NCBI GenBank assembly: GCA_032768795.1
Contig: CP136490.1
Span: forward strand, 496,001 to 560,000
Length of the DNA stretch: 64,000 bases
Direction of reading: 5' to 3'
Origin: Tremella fuciformis
Taxonomy: Eukaryota > Basidiomycota > Tremellomycetes > Tremellales > Tremellaceae
The translations under genes were made by a program, and so were the position numbers. The stretch's first letter is position 1; each line of letters begins with the position of its first letter. The notes below the pieces were generated by a model that saw nothing but the letters and a program-made list of their open reading frames with translations, had not been told where the DNA came from and made no database searches. This document shows positions 44,659-57,027 of this stretch, in pieces.

Positions 44659-46975
44659 CTATATGAGAGGACAGTACGCCCCCGTCAAGGCGGTGTTCTG
44701 TTCCCCCTCGGTCATTCTAAGCGGCGCGCACCCTTGGTATCGCGCACGCAAGTCGGCCAGCGCCTCCTCGGCCGCTGCGAGGTCAGCGCCGTCCCACGCC
44801 GCGCTTATTCGATATTGCGAGACTGCTCACCTGGACATGGCCAGATAGCAGTGATGGCCTCGACGGCCTGATATACCAAGCTCAGCAGCCGGTCCGTTTG
44901 AGCCCAATACGATCGAGTCGCGCTAGCCATCCGGATCGCACTGCTCGTCAGAAGGACCGCACGATATCGTGAACCGAAGAGTAGGGGGACTCACAGGTGC
45001 CCCTGCATGAGGTACCACCACGTATACAGTGGACGGTCTGTGAAGCCCGGTAAGCCTTGCGGGGGATTGGCGAATAATTGGAGGATCCCGATGTGCGCCT
45101 CGAACCAGTCTTCAATCTGGAAGAAATGGACTGCTTTGAGGCGTACGCGAGTGGCTTTTGTCAACAATATTCGAGCGATATCCACGCGTTTGAGGCAGGA
45201 TACTCACCAAGCGTCCACTCCTTGGCCTGCCATACGTAGTAGTTGGCCAGTGGTCTATATTGCCTGAGGGCCTCTTCAATCTTCTCCACCTGCTGGACTA
45301 TCTCGTATCGTTGGAAGCGGTCCAGGCGGTCCAGTCGATTGGCGACAATGTTGAAGAGGGCCACTGCACGATAATAAAGACTGCTCGGGATGTCGCGAGT
45401 GTCAAGAGGAGACGCGTTGAGCTCATGATACGCCTCTCCCGGAAAGAGAAGGGAAAGCTGTCGTCAGCACTTTGCCTCTACATAGCAGAGGGCTTGCAGA
45501 AGGATCTCACGTTGTCTAGTGGTGCCATCGTCGACACACGGAGCGCAGTCTTGCCTTGTATCAGCCGCCAGGCGCTCAGGCTTGCCGCCTGGGCGCTAGC
45601 CGACCAATACATTCTCCGCATCTCCTCTTTCTGGATTTCTGCCAGCGACCACTCGTCTGACCACGCTGGCAGACTCGCCCAACGGTTGATTCGTTCATCC
45701 ACTTGCACCTCGTAATTGGCCTGCGGACTTCGCGGGATGGTCTCTATCGATGGGCTGCCTTCGTACATTTGCACGTCTTGCGCCGGGGTGTGGCTGATGC
45801 GACGTGGATGGCCGGCGTCGAGTGTGGGAGACAAGCAAGCGCGCACACATGCATCGATCTGAATTTGCGCCACTTCGCTCCGCTCGCAAGAATGATTCGG
45901 GTGAGGCAGCATTTCGTACACGCCCAGAATGAGTGCCGCTTGAGCGAGAGTCGGCTCGCGTGATCCGGAGTTCAGACAGTACTCTACGATGGCGTGGGCT
46001 TCTTCGGCAAATCGGAGCGACATCTTTGCGTTGAAAGGATTGTGAGGGTCGCGGGTAAGCTTGACTTGCGCCAGCATGGCGAGTACGACATGCGGGGCGA
46101 GATGCAAGCGCGAATCGGCCGCAAAGAGCGAGCGAAAGAAAGTGGCACGGTTGAGGAAGTTGTGGAAGATATGACCCTCGGCAAAGCTCAAGTGTCAGCA
46201 TCGGTCCGAGTATGCGTGAGCTACACGACACACAAGTATTTGATGTCGGATGTGACGGTTCTCTGGCGCTGCGCACGGTCGCCCGGGTATGCGCTGAGGA
46301 TCCACGACCACCAGCCGTCGCGAGCATGCTCGATGTCTCCGGGCGGGTCGTAAAGCGGCGCGTGTTCACACCAGAGCTCGCCATGGTCTCTCGGGCCGAT
46401 ATGGCCGAGATGGCGGCGTTCTGCGGCGGCTGTCGATTTTTGCACCAGTGCTGATATCGCCGGCAACGTGACGGACTCATGAGGCGGGCTGCGACGGTAC
46501 GGATGATAGGCCGGGTGTCCTGCTTGCAGACTGGCCAACGTTGGCATTGTCAATGGCGGATGGTGATCCAAATTTCTGACCACTATTTGCTGACTCGATG
46601 GACTCGACCGAGGCGAAGCCGGCGGCAGCTCGAGAGGAGGTTTTGCCCGATTTCTCAGTCGGCCTGTCGTCAGCGTCTGTCTGCTTGCTGTGGGTCAAGA
46701 AGGACTGGACATACCGCCGGGGAGCTTGTCTGGCCCGCGCCGGCGGACGTGGACGTCGTAAGAACATCTCAGATCTCGTTTTTCGCAATTCGAACAAGCC
46801 GGTTTCTCGCCCGTGCATTTGACTTTCCGCGAGCGGCTGTGGTAATAAGCTGGCGCGCAGCTGGTGCGTGTAAGCGTGTCGCTGCTCACCAGTTGTGGCA
46901 AGATATGAATGGTGTTCTCTTGGGAGAGCTCGAGTCGCTCATGTTCCCTCGCACATCGCTCAGCCCCGAGGGCAT
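44659..46975 (-). CDS. Zn2Cys6 fungal transcription factor
   Basis: DNA-binding regulator. The ATG at 46975 begins MPSGLSDVRGN; the first intron splits the zinc cluster. Spliced, it reads SCHNCRSRKVKC, TGEKPACSNC, EKRDLRCSYD: six Cys with spacing C2C6C6C2C6C, near the N-terminus, followed by a basic linker VRRRGPDKLPGG. A Ser/Pro-rich region follows, and then the fungal regulator middle homology region (WWSWILSAYPGDRAQRQRTV, AEGHIFHNFLNRATFFRS, PTLAQAALILGVYE, ERINRWASLPAWSDEWSLAE, MYWSASAQAASLSAWRLIQG). It ends ALTGAYCPLI before a TAG at 44659. Six or more introns are present and not all were placed. It faces the NADPH oxidase tail to tail; its targets are unknown. Confidence 0.85.
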
Positions 46976-49022
46976 GGGCGCGCCAGAGGTCGCCCTATTT
47001 CGACCGGCGGAATAATTACGACCGACCAGATTGGACCTCGTGATCGGAGTATTCCTGATACGCTTGGTCTGGTCTGGCACCTGATACAAAGAGAGCTAGC
47101 GGTGCGAGATGAGAAATCGTAGGGATCGGCGGATAAATCAACGAGCAGAAGGAGGGACAGTCGACCGAAGGAAGCAGGCGGCACCCAACAGCACGGCGGT
47201 GGCGGTGACGGGTGGTGACGTTGGCTCTGTCGCCTTTATACAAAGCCGCCTCGTTGGCCCGACTGGCTGACTGGGTGCTTTTTTTCTCTCGCTCTTTTCT
47301 GCTCGTGTTTTACCGAGGCGAGGCGAGGGGTGGGGGTTCTGACGGCGCCGAGCGCCCTTTTCCTCGGTGCGCACCGGATACCACCCTCCTTCGGGGACGG
47401 CGGTATGATGTACCCTGGTCCCCATCCGTGGCCCCCTGTCGACCCAACGACCGACCCGTCTTCCTTCTCCCTTCTTCTCACCCCTGCATGTAAGGTGTGG
47501 AGCGGTGCAATGTTGCAGTGAGCGAGCGGAAGCGAGCGAGACGAAACAGTTGAGCGATTTGGTCGGTTCGTTGACGACCTACCGGCGTCTCGGGGGTCGC
47601 TTCGGCTACTGGCCATGTACGCTGACTATTCGTGTCGGCCACTGATGGCGGCTGTGCTCTTCCCGAGTCACTAGGTCCGTGTGTCTCGCGCGCATCACAT
47701 CACACATCACCTGTAGCCCGATCTCTGATCGTTGTTGTGTCCCGGTGCCGTCGGGACCAATACATGTCTCTCACTACCCTGCTGCGATCGAGCCCATCAG
47801 GGTGAGAGGCATTAGTAAGAAGAGATGGTCTGGAATACCCGAACGGTCTGGATCCGTGGCGCAAGGAAGGAAGACTTGACCCTCCTTTCCTCCATGCGTC
47901 TGGCGTTTCGTATTTCAGAGGTCGCGTTGATCGGACCGGGCGAGAGGCGTATCGGATTTGCAGTGGGCAGCGGACGGAGGAGGACGAGGACGACGTACAG
48001 TCGGCCCCTGGTGTTCTCGTGGCACTGCCTCTTTCGCCAAGCCACAAGACGGCCAGTCAGTCGCACGCAGATCCGCGCGCACGAGTGGCGGCGGTCCAGG
48101 TGATCGCTTAATCTTGCCCTTGCCCGCCCTCGTCAGGCGGTCAGTTGATCAGCGGGTTTATTCCTCGGGCGCTGTCGATCCCCGCACTTAGTGCCAGTAA
48201 GGGGGCCGACGGTAGCGCGTAAAGGGGGCAATTGATACGCGAGACAGACAGCGCCCGAATGCCCCCGTCCGTCAGTCGGCAGACGAAACCCCAAGGCATT
48301 CGGTCTCCACGCTGTGGCCTTCGGTCCGCCCCAGATGCGGGCGAGCAAGGCAGCCCAGCTGCGGGACCCTCCTTTTGTCCTTTGTCCGCTGTCAGTGGAG
48401 AAGGAGTCACAGAGTGCCTCCCTTGCCGCATGGCATGGCATGTCGCATGTCATGTCGCACGTATTGACACCACCGGTGTTGTCAGTTGCCGGATGTCTCA
48501 GAGGGCGATCGAAGGAAGGGAATGCGCCAACCGAGTTGGGTTACTCGTGGGCTGTGGCGAGGCCTTAGGAAGACGTGTGAGCATAGGAGGGATGAATGGA
48601 CGCAATGGGCATGGCAGATCCGCGCGAGACCTCGAGGATGCTCCGTCGAGATCGAGATCGAAGGCGGCGCCTGTGTGAGCGACAGCCTTTCGGCAGTGTA
48701 TGAGCACAACGGGGTCTTGGCATAAGAAGAGATCGAGGGTGTCGCACGGGGTATGCTGAGACCTCAATCTCTGCTCATCCTTGCCATGCTGTCGTCTGTT
48801 TCGTGGACTTCGAAGAGCAGATGCAAGTGCAGAGTCGAGATACCATATACCGCGACTGACTTTCATTGCATCTTCAGGGAAATTGAGCACCATGCCACGA
48901 CGCGTGACAGGCACACGGACCGCCACCACCCAGCATGCATCACTTAGCAACCACTGTACTCCACTCGACATTGACATTCACTCATCTTGACCACAAGCAT
49001 AACACTGAGCGTCGATGGCAAG
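46976..49022. other. 2-kb divergent intergenic region
   Basis: The longest gene-free stretch of the right half, between two divergent starts (Zn2Cys6 regulator and chromodomain protein). Many frames of 60-150 codons occur on both strands, but they overlap each other and show GC-driven composition rather than motifs. A run of GCATG/GCATGTC-like words is seen at about 48430-48460. It may contain long leaders or control elements of either gene, or a non-coding RNA; nothing specific can be shown. Confidence 0.45.
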
Positions 49023-50185
49023 ATGCGTATCTCGTCAGGCGGCAACGACATCCAGTTCTTGGGCATGACCGGGCCAGTTGCATCCTCCAGCACCAGCAAC
49101 AGCACCAGTCCGGCCACCCCGCTCTTCCGCCCTTACACGCCAAAGCGCAAGTCGCCCTCCTCATCCAGCTCGAGCATCGCTCACATCCCTCCTCCGACCA
49201 AAAAGTCGAAGACCGCCTCATCGCAAGTCCCAGTAACAGAGCCACAGAAGGACGAAACATTCGTCGTCGAGCGGCTCATGGCGCGGTCTTCCTACAAGAC
49301 GTTCTCCAATGTCACCAACAGGCGAGAACACCATTACCTCGTGCGGTGGGAGGGGTACAGCCCGGCGCACGATACGTGGGAGCCGCGCAGCTGTCTCATG
49401 GAAGGCGCAGCGGAGCTCTTGCTGGAGTTCGACTCGCGAGGTGAGCGGTCCTCACTCTTGTGCAGACTTGCGGAGCGGAGGCTGAGCGCAGATCATCCAG
49501 TGATCATACTGGACAAGCGCAACACGAGGCCGGAGACGTACCTCGTGCGATACTCCGTCGAGACCCCCAGCGTCCCGGCCTCGCCGTACGCGCAGACAAT
49601 GTGGCATGCAAAGGCGCAGATGGCCTTTCGCCGCGATATCTCGGCGGCCGCGATCGACGAGGCCGTCCGAGATTTCGAGCAGAGACAGACGGGCCTGCCC
49701 ACTCCGCCCGTATCGGCCAAGGCGTCGCCCCCGCGCAAAGCAGCGCCGCCAGCAAATCAGCCTAAGCGAGGGCAGAAAGGTTCGCCCCTCCACCCTTCAC
49801 CTTCCGAGGGGCGATGGCTGACTAGCAGGGCGCGTGCTGATCGAGCTGCTGGACAAGCGCCAAAGAAAGGCGAAAACGGTATCGTGGCAGAAGAGCCAGT
49901 ATTTCTTGGCCAAATATACCGAGGGAAAGCAGACCAAGACCGAGTGGCTTCCTAGGTACAAGCTCGACAAGTGGTGGGGCGAGCACGCCAGCGAAATGAT
50001 CAGGCAGTGGAACGAAGATGCGGCGGCGGCTAAAAGGGGCGACAACGGTAAGTTGGCCCCCGTATCAGGGGAGCGGATGACAGGCTGATCTCTTAGCTGC
50101 CCCTCCCAGCGACTACGACCTGGAGCGTCTGCGCAATATCGACGAGAACCGGGCTTTGCTGAAAGACCTGGGCATAGGCATGTGA
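49023..50185 (+). CDS. chromodomain protein, 337 aa
   Basis: Probable chromatin protein. Exons 49023-49440, 49492-49779, 49829-50047, 50097-50185. After a Ser/Pro/Lys-rich N-tail of about 75 residues comes a chromodomain: TFVVERLMARSSYK, then HHYLVRWEGYSPAHDTWEP and ELLLEF, with the aromatic residues (F/Y, W, W) expected to form the methyl-lysine cage. A second region (TYLVRYSVETPS) is followed by a Pro/Ala-rich linker and a C-terminal block, RVLIELLDKRQRKAKTVSWQ to WWGEHASEMIRQWNEDA, which I do not recognise as a standard chromoshadow domain. The first intron is in frame and might be retained; if so the protein is 17 residues longer. HP1-like or a silencing-complex reader are both possible. 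Confidence 0.78.
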
Positions 50186-50785
50186 GGCAGCGCCAGAGTC
50201 TTACCATGACGAACATCACGAGCGCGACCTGGGAACGGCCTTAGCATCATCACGACGGCTCAGCGACACCTCGACACGACTCCTGTATCTACCAATCACT
50301 TGATCACTTTATCCACAATATCTGTACCGCATTCCAAGACGTGCAAGACATGAATGCATGTGTCGTCCTGCGCTGCTGCGGCTACGTGTATGTACCGCCC
50401 TGCCTAATCCCACAACAGAGGTCGTTTGCGTGTATAACCCCTTGAGCCTGTCTGATTGCTTGTCTGCTTGTCTGCCTATCTGCGTATCTGAAAATACTTG
50501 TGTGTCTCTGCTACCTACCCAACGCTTGCGCGCGGGTGCCTCAATGTCCGTGTATGTGCTGTCGCACGCGTCGTCGTACATGAAATGAAAGAGCCCGTGA
50601 GTCCGTGTGCGACTCTTGGAAGTGCCACTAAGAGTCGAGGATACACAATCGCCCCTTCGACTGTGGATTATACTTTGTTTTTCGTTTTCTGCTCGACGGT
50701 ATCGCCGATTCGTCGATACCGAAGAGACGAGTCGAGTGAGCCGGATCGAGACTCTGGCTCCTCAACTCCAACCCCGGACGACGAC

Positions 50786-53695
50786 TCATCCCGTATCGTC
50801 CACTGCCTCCTCGTCTATCCGTCCTCCTCCCAGAGCGACGGAGGGTCGTTTCCGGTGCATGCTCAGACTGCTCGCTTTGGCCGGAGCGCTCTGCCGCCGC
50901 CTCTTCTTCTTCGGCTGCTCTTCTGACGATCCGGACGAGGTGCTTGAGACGTTGTTCGCCGGTGTAGGTCGGATCGGGCGTCCGTTGCGGTCTGCCTTGG
51001 TCATGAACGCTATCCCGAGGCGTTGTAGAACGTCGGTGGAATCGAATTTGGCCGGTAGAAAGATGATGGGCTGGCCGCTTGGTGTGGCGAGGTGGAATGC
51101 CTATGCTCTTAGCTTGGGACCAGGCAGGGAAGCACTGAACTCACAACGCCCTCACTGTGCAGTCCTTGAACGAAGCGCACAAATGGCGTCACGTCCTCAT
51201 CCTTGCACAGCACCATGCCTTGCGCTGCTGGTGTGAACCCCTCCCTTGCCAAGTGCGAAACTGGGATCATCGAGCTCGTTGAGCATTCCACTGTGCTCGA
51301 CGATTCGGACGGGTACGTGATCGTCTTGGGCCAGCCTTCGGATTCCCAGAGCGATCCCGTATCTGTTTCTCCGATGATCATGATGCCGAACTTGCCGCCA
51401 TCTCTACCGCGAATGACCAGATCTCCCTGCCATACTCCTACTTTGCCCACCTGCAGATCCTTGAAGCTTGGGTTGAAGAACATGCACATTGGCGGCGGTG
51501 GCACGAAAGCATCTGTCGGCATGGGCAGCTTCAGCTGCATTCCAGCTTTGCTGAGTGATTGGGCGCGAGATATAGGAGTCGGCGGTACGCGTTGCGGAGA
51601 GAGAGGCGCCGAGTTCTTTCGCGTCGGCGGCAAGGATTGCGAGCTTGTCTGAAGAGGGATCGAAGGTTGAGCGGGAGAGTCGGAGTTGTCTGTTTCCGGT
51701 GTAGGAAGCTGATACAGTGAATCTGCTCTGCCTTTGCCTTTCCCACCTGTCAAGCTTGGACTTCGCCTGGCAATTAAGTCGGGTTGTTCAGATGACGCTC
51801 TGCGCGGCGGCGAAGGCGGTCGAGTCAGGTCCAATATTCGTGGAGGGCTGTCGCGGGCATGTCGATTCTGGTCCTCTATGGCCGCAATGAGGTCCCCGAT
51901 CTCCTGCCCATTCGCTTCGCTCTTGGCTGTGGACGGCCGCCGGTCGTCTGCTTGCGGGGCAAAGGCGGAGAGGAAGTCGAAAGCTGGGAACTGGGCCAAG
52001 GACTGATCCATTTTGGGTGTTGAGCCAAGTAGACTGCTCAGGTCGAGAGCCCCCGGAGTGAGATTCATCCACTGCGACATGTCGCTCTCGTTGAGCTGCT
52101 TGGTCGGTGTCGATGCGCCGTATACGCTCTCAGCGCCATCGAGCCCTCGCACAGGCGTGGCGGTGATATTGTGACCGGTATGTTGGACCAGGAGACCCGT
52201 GAAGATGGCCGGTTCCCAATGCCGTACTGTGAGATTGTAGAGGCTCTCCAGGGCCTGGGCGGCCTCATGAGAAGGGGCGACTGCGACGCGGACCGCTCCC
52301 TGCTCGTTGTACAGCGACAAGGCCATGATGACACTGCCCCACAAGCCAAGTTGGCTGACGGCATCGCCACCTCCCCGTTTCCACACCTCCTGCATGAGTC
52401 GAGCGACACCCACAGGTCCCACCCCATCAACTTCCACCACGCTCGCGAGGATGGTGCGCCATACTAAGTCTGAGCCGAATTGAGCTATCCGCCCCGGCGA
52501 ATGTACGGCCTGCGCGTGCGCCATGCCTGCTCGCGATGTGGACGCCTCTGAAAAGGGGGGCATCGACAACACCCCTGCTCGAAAGAGGGGGTTGGCTGCC
52601 GGGTCGTGCGAGTCCTCGGTGCCGAACGACAGCAGTCCTTCGAAACCGAGGGGTGTCAATCCCGACCCCGCACCGCTAAGCTCCTTGCCAAAGCCAGAGA
52701 AGATGTCGGGATCGAGATCCTCCAGGCGTACAGAGGGTTGACTCTCGGGTGTACCTCCAAAGACGAAAGGTGCCGAGTTCGAGGTCGAGACTGGAGGATA
52801 GGAGGATCGCCGGCGTGCAAGGGCGTGCCGAAGATGTGCGACCTTGGGCGGCAAGAGGGGACGGAGAGGGAGAGGCGAAGCGGTCGCTGATGGGACTGCG
52901 GTGATTGGCGATTGCGCTAAAGGGTGTGCGTGCAATGGGCCAGAAGGCAGACGGGTCGAGCGCGAGGCCAGGCCCGGCTCGAGAGAAGGGATGGAAGGGA
53001 GTGAAACGGGAGATGGGTGATGTCGGGGTATGGTCTGAAGGGAGATGTCAGCACGTTGTCTTGCGCGCAATGTGAGGCGAGGCGAGGCAGGCAGCGATAG
53101 CTGAGAGATGTGTCAAGGAGATGGCGGATTCAAGCAAGAGGGATCAGGCCAGGGATGGACGATTCCAACGCCGATTGGCGAGCACGCAAGCATGCTTCGC
53201 CCCGAACCTCGAGTGCCAGTGCCAGTGCCGGTGGCGGTGGCCGCAGTCTCTCACCATGGGGAACGAGCGGCGCGGACCGAGCTCTGTATGGCAGGCCGAG
53301 AGGCCGCCGATCTCGACGACGGGGTCGATATCGATCACCCCCCGCAGGTGGCATCGGAATAACGATAACGGCAACGAGACTAGTGGGCCAAGGAGCAAGG
53401 AGAGAAGGGGGTGACTCACCTCTGCCATGGGGAGAACATCGGGTAGACTGCTGATGATCAGCCTGTGGCCTCCATCGTGCAACAACCTGCAGAACATGTA
53501 TAAGAGAAGGGGGTTAGGGTTGCTGGAATCGAAAAAGAGAGCGAGCGGTTTCAAAGGACGCACGAGCGTTTGAGAGAAGAGTGAGACTGAGACTGATTCT
53601 TGACGCTCATCCCCACGCCCACACCGACAGATCCGCCTTTGCCACCAACAACACCCACACCGCCGCCGCCGCCGCCCGACACCATCTCAGCTGCG
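50786..53695 (-). CDS. large Ser/Pro-rich protein, function unknown
   Basis: The bulk is one long exon (about 53035-51145) encoding some 630 residues rich in Ser, Pro and Gln, with short ordered parts (DLVWRTILASVVEVDGVGPV). An intron at 51101-51144 leads to the last exon. Near the end is an ordered domain: MCMFFNPSFKDLQVGKVGVW, GKFGIMIIGETDTGSLW, LCKDEDVTPFVRFVQGLHSE, AFHLATPSGQPIIFLPAKFD. This has the look of a SPOC-type or Mediator MED25-type C-terminal module, but I am not sure. A Lys/Arg-rich stretch (KKKRRRQ) could be a nuclear signal. Upstream exons probably include one with NPNPLLLYMFCRLLHDGGHR and an ATG at 53695; the intron between them would be about 390 nt, so the 5' part is provisional. 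Confidence 0.6.
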
Positions 53696-54497
53696 AAAAG
53701 GGCGATTGTGGCAAACGAGGTTGGCGGGTTGTTGACCACCTCGTTATTAAGACCTCATCGCCTGGTCATCAAAGGGTGGAGCGAGGTGATTGATGGTTTG
53801 ATGGGTGATGGATGGGCAAAGACGTGTCGAAGCAGCGTGGAGGTGGGTAGTAGCGGGTCGGAGAATCTGTCCGAAGAGGATGAAGCTGGGGAAGGGGTGA
53901 CACTCGCGGAACACAGGAATCGTGCCTAGTGGGAGTCCCCTTGCGCAGTCTTGTCCAGCAGTAGAACCACGAGCAACGACGAGCGAGTGAGTGATGGGTT
54001 GATGTCGTGCTGGCTTCTCTGCTCGCTGTCTCGGTCCGTCGGCTGCGCAGCTGGAGCTGGAATACCTGTACCAGCACCCGTGTTACTGGGTTGCAGCAGC
54101 CGCCACCACTACCTCGTGGGCAAACATCTCCCACTGTAGCCGGCTCTCCAAGGGTGAGGGCGGAGGAGGGAGAGTGCGTGATCCGCTCCCCCCGGCTATG
54201 AATCGGCGGCGCTCAGACCTACAAGGGGTATGCCGGCATTCAAAACGTTTCCAGCACCTAAAACAGATCTAGCGGCGGTCGCCGGCATCTCGGCATCCCC
54301 CATATTTACCCTGTATACCCTGCAGTCCCTGGGGCTCAGCTGCTCATCATGGCCAGGCTCAACGTCGGACAGGGCTATTCCGAGCACTCATGACAACGTG
54401 CTTGACACGTGAGACGCACGTTGCTCTCTTGCTTTCACCTCAGCTCCGTTGGACCGATCACTTTCTACTCTCCACCCATGTAGCGTACGAGGTGGCC
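53696..54497. other. intergenic, divergent, no gene seen
   Basis: About 0.8 kb between two divergent starts. Short frames only. Confidence 0.4.
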
Positions 54498-55653
54498 ATG
54501 GCGAGCACGCAGACGGCCACAGTCGCAGGCCCGTCCATCGCGCGCCTGCCATCGTTGGCACGCAGATCATACGCCGCCCATCCCCCGCCGGCGCTCGCGC
54601 TCGTCCAGTCGCACAACCCCACTTCCAACACACGCCATGCCTTCTCCCCTCTTCCCTCCGGTTCCTCTCGCGCCTCCCTGCCCCTCGCCCTCAATACATA
54701 CCCCCCGAAACAGGTCCCAACACCTGCGTCACGACAGACACCCCGGACGCCGATCTCAGCGACATTCGGGCGCCGGAAGCGCCGGCGGCTGAACATGCGA
54801 CTGGTGCAGAGTATACTGTACCAGACGTCGTTCTCGCTGTTTGTGGCCATCATCGGGGTTCTGGCGGTGGGTACCGTCTGGGGACTGGGACAAGAGGCAC
54901 TCCGGAGTGGTGGTCAGCGGCGCTGGAATATCGTCATCATCGTCAGCTCGTATATAATATTGGTGTGTCACTCGTTCCTCGCCCCTATTCAGAACCGTAC
55001 CACTGTACACCCGACCTGAATATCGAGCTGATGTTGCGAGGCCCTGATCGCCGTGGCGGTGGTATGGTCGCGCCTTTTCTCGATCCGCAAGATCCTCAGG
55101 ACAATGCCGAAACCCTACATGCCGACCAAGCAGATGGACGTCCCGCATGTCAGTCCCTCATGAGTGTCCATCAGTGTCTCGCTAACCTCACAGAAAGTCG
55201 CAGATCACATTCAGACCGAGTACTCGCGCACGGCCGTCATCGCACATATATCTCAAGCTACCAAAGGCCAGCAAGAAGGCTGGGGCAGGCCAGGGACAAA
55301 ATGGGAAAATCAGCATTTTCGCACCTACATCCTCTCCACCTTGCCCGACATGCGCGCCGCCCTCGCACCAAAGTCTACAGCTCCTGCGCATATTTTGTGG
55401 CCATTATCGGATGCCGCTGGCGAGCAGGGCGACGACAAGGGCGCTTTCAGGGCATTCGTGCAGACATACGTGGAGATGATCGAGAAGGCGAGGTATAGTC
55501 GGCGGGAGCCGACCGAGAGCGAGGCAGCCGCATGTGAGAAGCTGGTCAATGTGATACTCCTTACGTGGGTTCTCTAATTTCCTTTGATGATTCGGCTGAT
55601 GTGACAGACTGGAGCTGCGCAAGCGCAGGCGCAGCGAGGGGACCGAAATATAA
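54498..55653 (+). CDS. DLT1: Dlt1-like membrane protein, 329 aa
   Basis: Exons 54498-54962, 55041-55148, 55194-55564, 55608-55653. An N-terminal Ser/Pro-rich tail is followed by two predicted membrane helices, ILYQTSFSLFVAIIGVLAV and WNIVIIVSSYIILALIAVAV, the second spanning the first intron. Next comes SIRKILRTMPKPYMPTKQ and DVPHKVADHIQTEYSRTAVI, a pattern I recall from the fungal 'defect at low temperature' protein 1 family. The biochemical role of that family is not established. A soluble C-terminal domain with HFRTYILSTLPDMRAAL and a basic end (LELRKRRRSEGTEI) completes it. Convergent with SPT20; only 76 bp separate the stop codons. Confidence 0.7.
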
Positions 55654-55729
55654 TGCCATGTGTTGTACAACAATTCACAACTGGTTGTACTGACGACACG
55701 AGTCGTGTCTATGCAGGTAATGGGGCTCG

Positions 55730-56811
55730 CTAGGCCGCACCAGCCTCTTTCACTGGCGGTTTCTTCTTCTTTGGCTTCTTCGGCTTGTCCGCCCCCGCAT
55801 CCTTCTTTGCCTCCTCCGCATCCTTGCTCGCTGTTGCTCCAGTTGGACCAGCGTCCGTGGTTGTCGGCGCAGGTTTCTTCTTCTTCTTGACAGGCTTCTT
55901 GTCCGCATCCACAGGCGTCTCCTCGCCCGCCGGTGCCGGCCTCTTCTTCTTGGGCTTCTTCTTTTCCCCCGAGGTATCGACCGGAGCCGCCTGCTCCGTC
56001 GCGTCGGCCACTGCCAGTGTGATCGTCGGGCGCTTATCGTTGCGCGCCGCCTCGGCCAGGCGCTCTTTCAGCGCCATGATCGCCCAGCTGGGCTGGAAGG
56101 GCGTGGCGCGATCGCGGTCCTTGCCGCCGGCAAAGAACAGCTTGCGCATGCGCTCCGTCTCGTTGGACGTATCCGTCTCCGGGACCGCGGGGCGGTACGT
56201 CCCGTCCGCCGAGAGCGTCGGGCCCGCGGGCGCCGTGATGCTCATTGCGAGCGTGGCGTTGCGCGTGGCAAGTATCGATGTGCCGAGGTAGAGCGGGGGC
56301 GAGGTCGCGGACTACAATCAGCACCTTCTCCAGTGGGTGGGGGACTTACGATGATCCGCGACTCGAGCTCGAGCGTCATGCGCTCGTCCCAGTTCTGCCC
56401 TTTGCGCTCCAGCATCGTGTCGATCGTCTGGCTGAGCGCCTCGGCCGCGGGGCGCATGACCACCCTGCTCCGCCCCTCGGGCTCCTTGCGGTAGTCCTGG
56501 ATCTCGACGACGAGACAGCCGTCCACGAACGATACGGGCGGCTGGATGTCGTATAGGAACGGCATGAGATCGGCGGGGATGACCTGCGCCCGGAGAGCGA
56601 GCAGGAACGGCTTCATCGGGCCGTCATAGGCGAACGGCACGGGCTGTCGCGTCAGCTGGACTGGCCACCCACGGTTGTAAGGACCCGCCGAGTGCTCGAA
56701 GCGCCAGTTCTTACTGTGCAGCTGGACGGTGAGGGATGGCTCCCACTTCCGCGATTTCTTCAGCACGGCGCGTGCGAAGCGGTGATGGTTGTAGCCTGAT
56801 GCACTGGCCAT
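55730..56811 (-). CDS. SPT20: SAGA complex subunit, Spt20-type, 347 aa
   Basis: Two exons, 56811-56350 and 56311-55730, phase 0 intron of 38 nt. The N-terminal half is the Spt20 domain: FARAVLKKSRKWEPSLTVQL, HSKNWRFEHSAGPYNR, YDGPMKPFLLALRAQVIPAD, FVDGCLVVEIQDYRKEPEG, WDERMTLELESRII and SPPLYLGTS. It helps hold the SAGA histone acetyltransferase complex together. The C-terminal 120 residues are very rich in Lys, Pro and Ala with three Lys-rich clusters (KKKPKKKRP, KKKKKP, KPKKPKKKKPP), likely disordered and nuclear. No Gln-rich tail like that of yeast Spt20 is present, so the protein is shorter than the yeast one. Confidence 0.85.
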
Positions 56812-57027
56812 CTTGGCCAGTTGCACATATGACGATGAGATGAAAGACAGAAAGGCAGACGAGACAGACACAGTCCATTGACACCTTAGAAGCGGGGCCC
56901 GCCGCCGATACCACGAGGCGGGCGCAAGGGTCCGAGCTGTCGGCTGGCCACCCAGCTCACCGCGTCACTACAGACTAGATAGCATTCGTATCTACCAGTC
57001 ATCCCATAATACGGCGGCGACGGCAGG

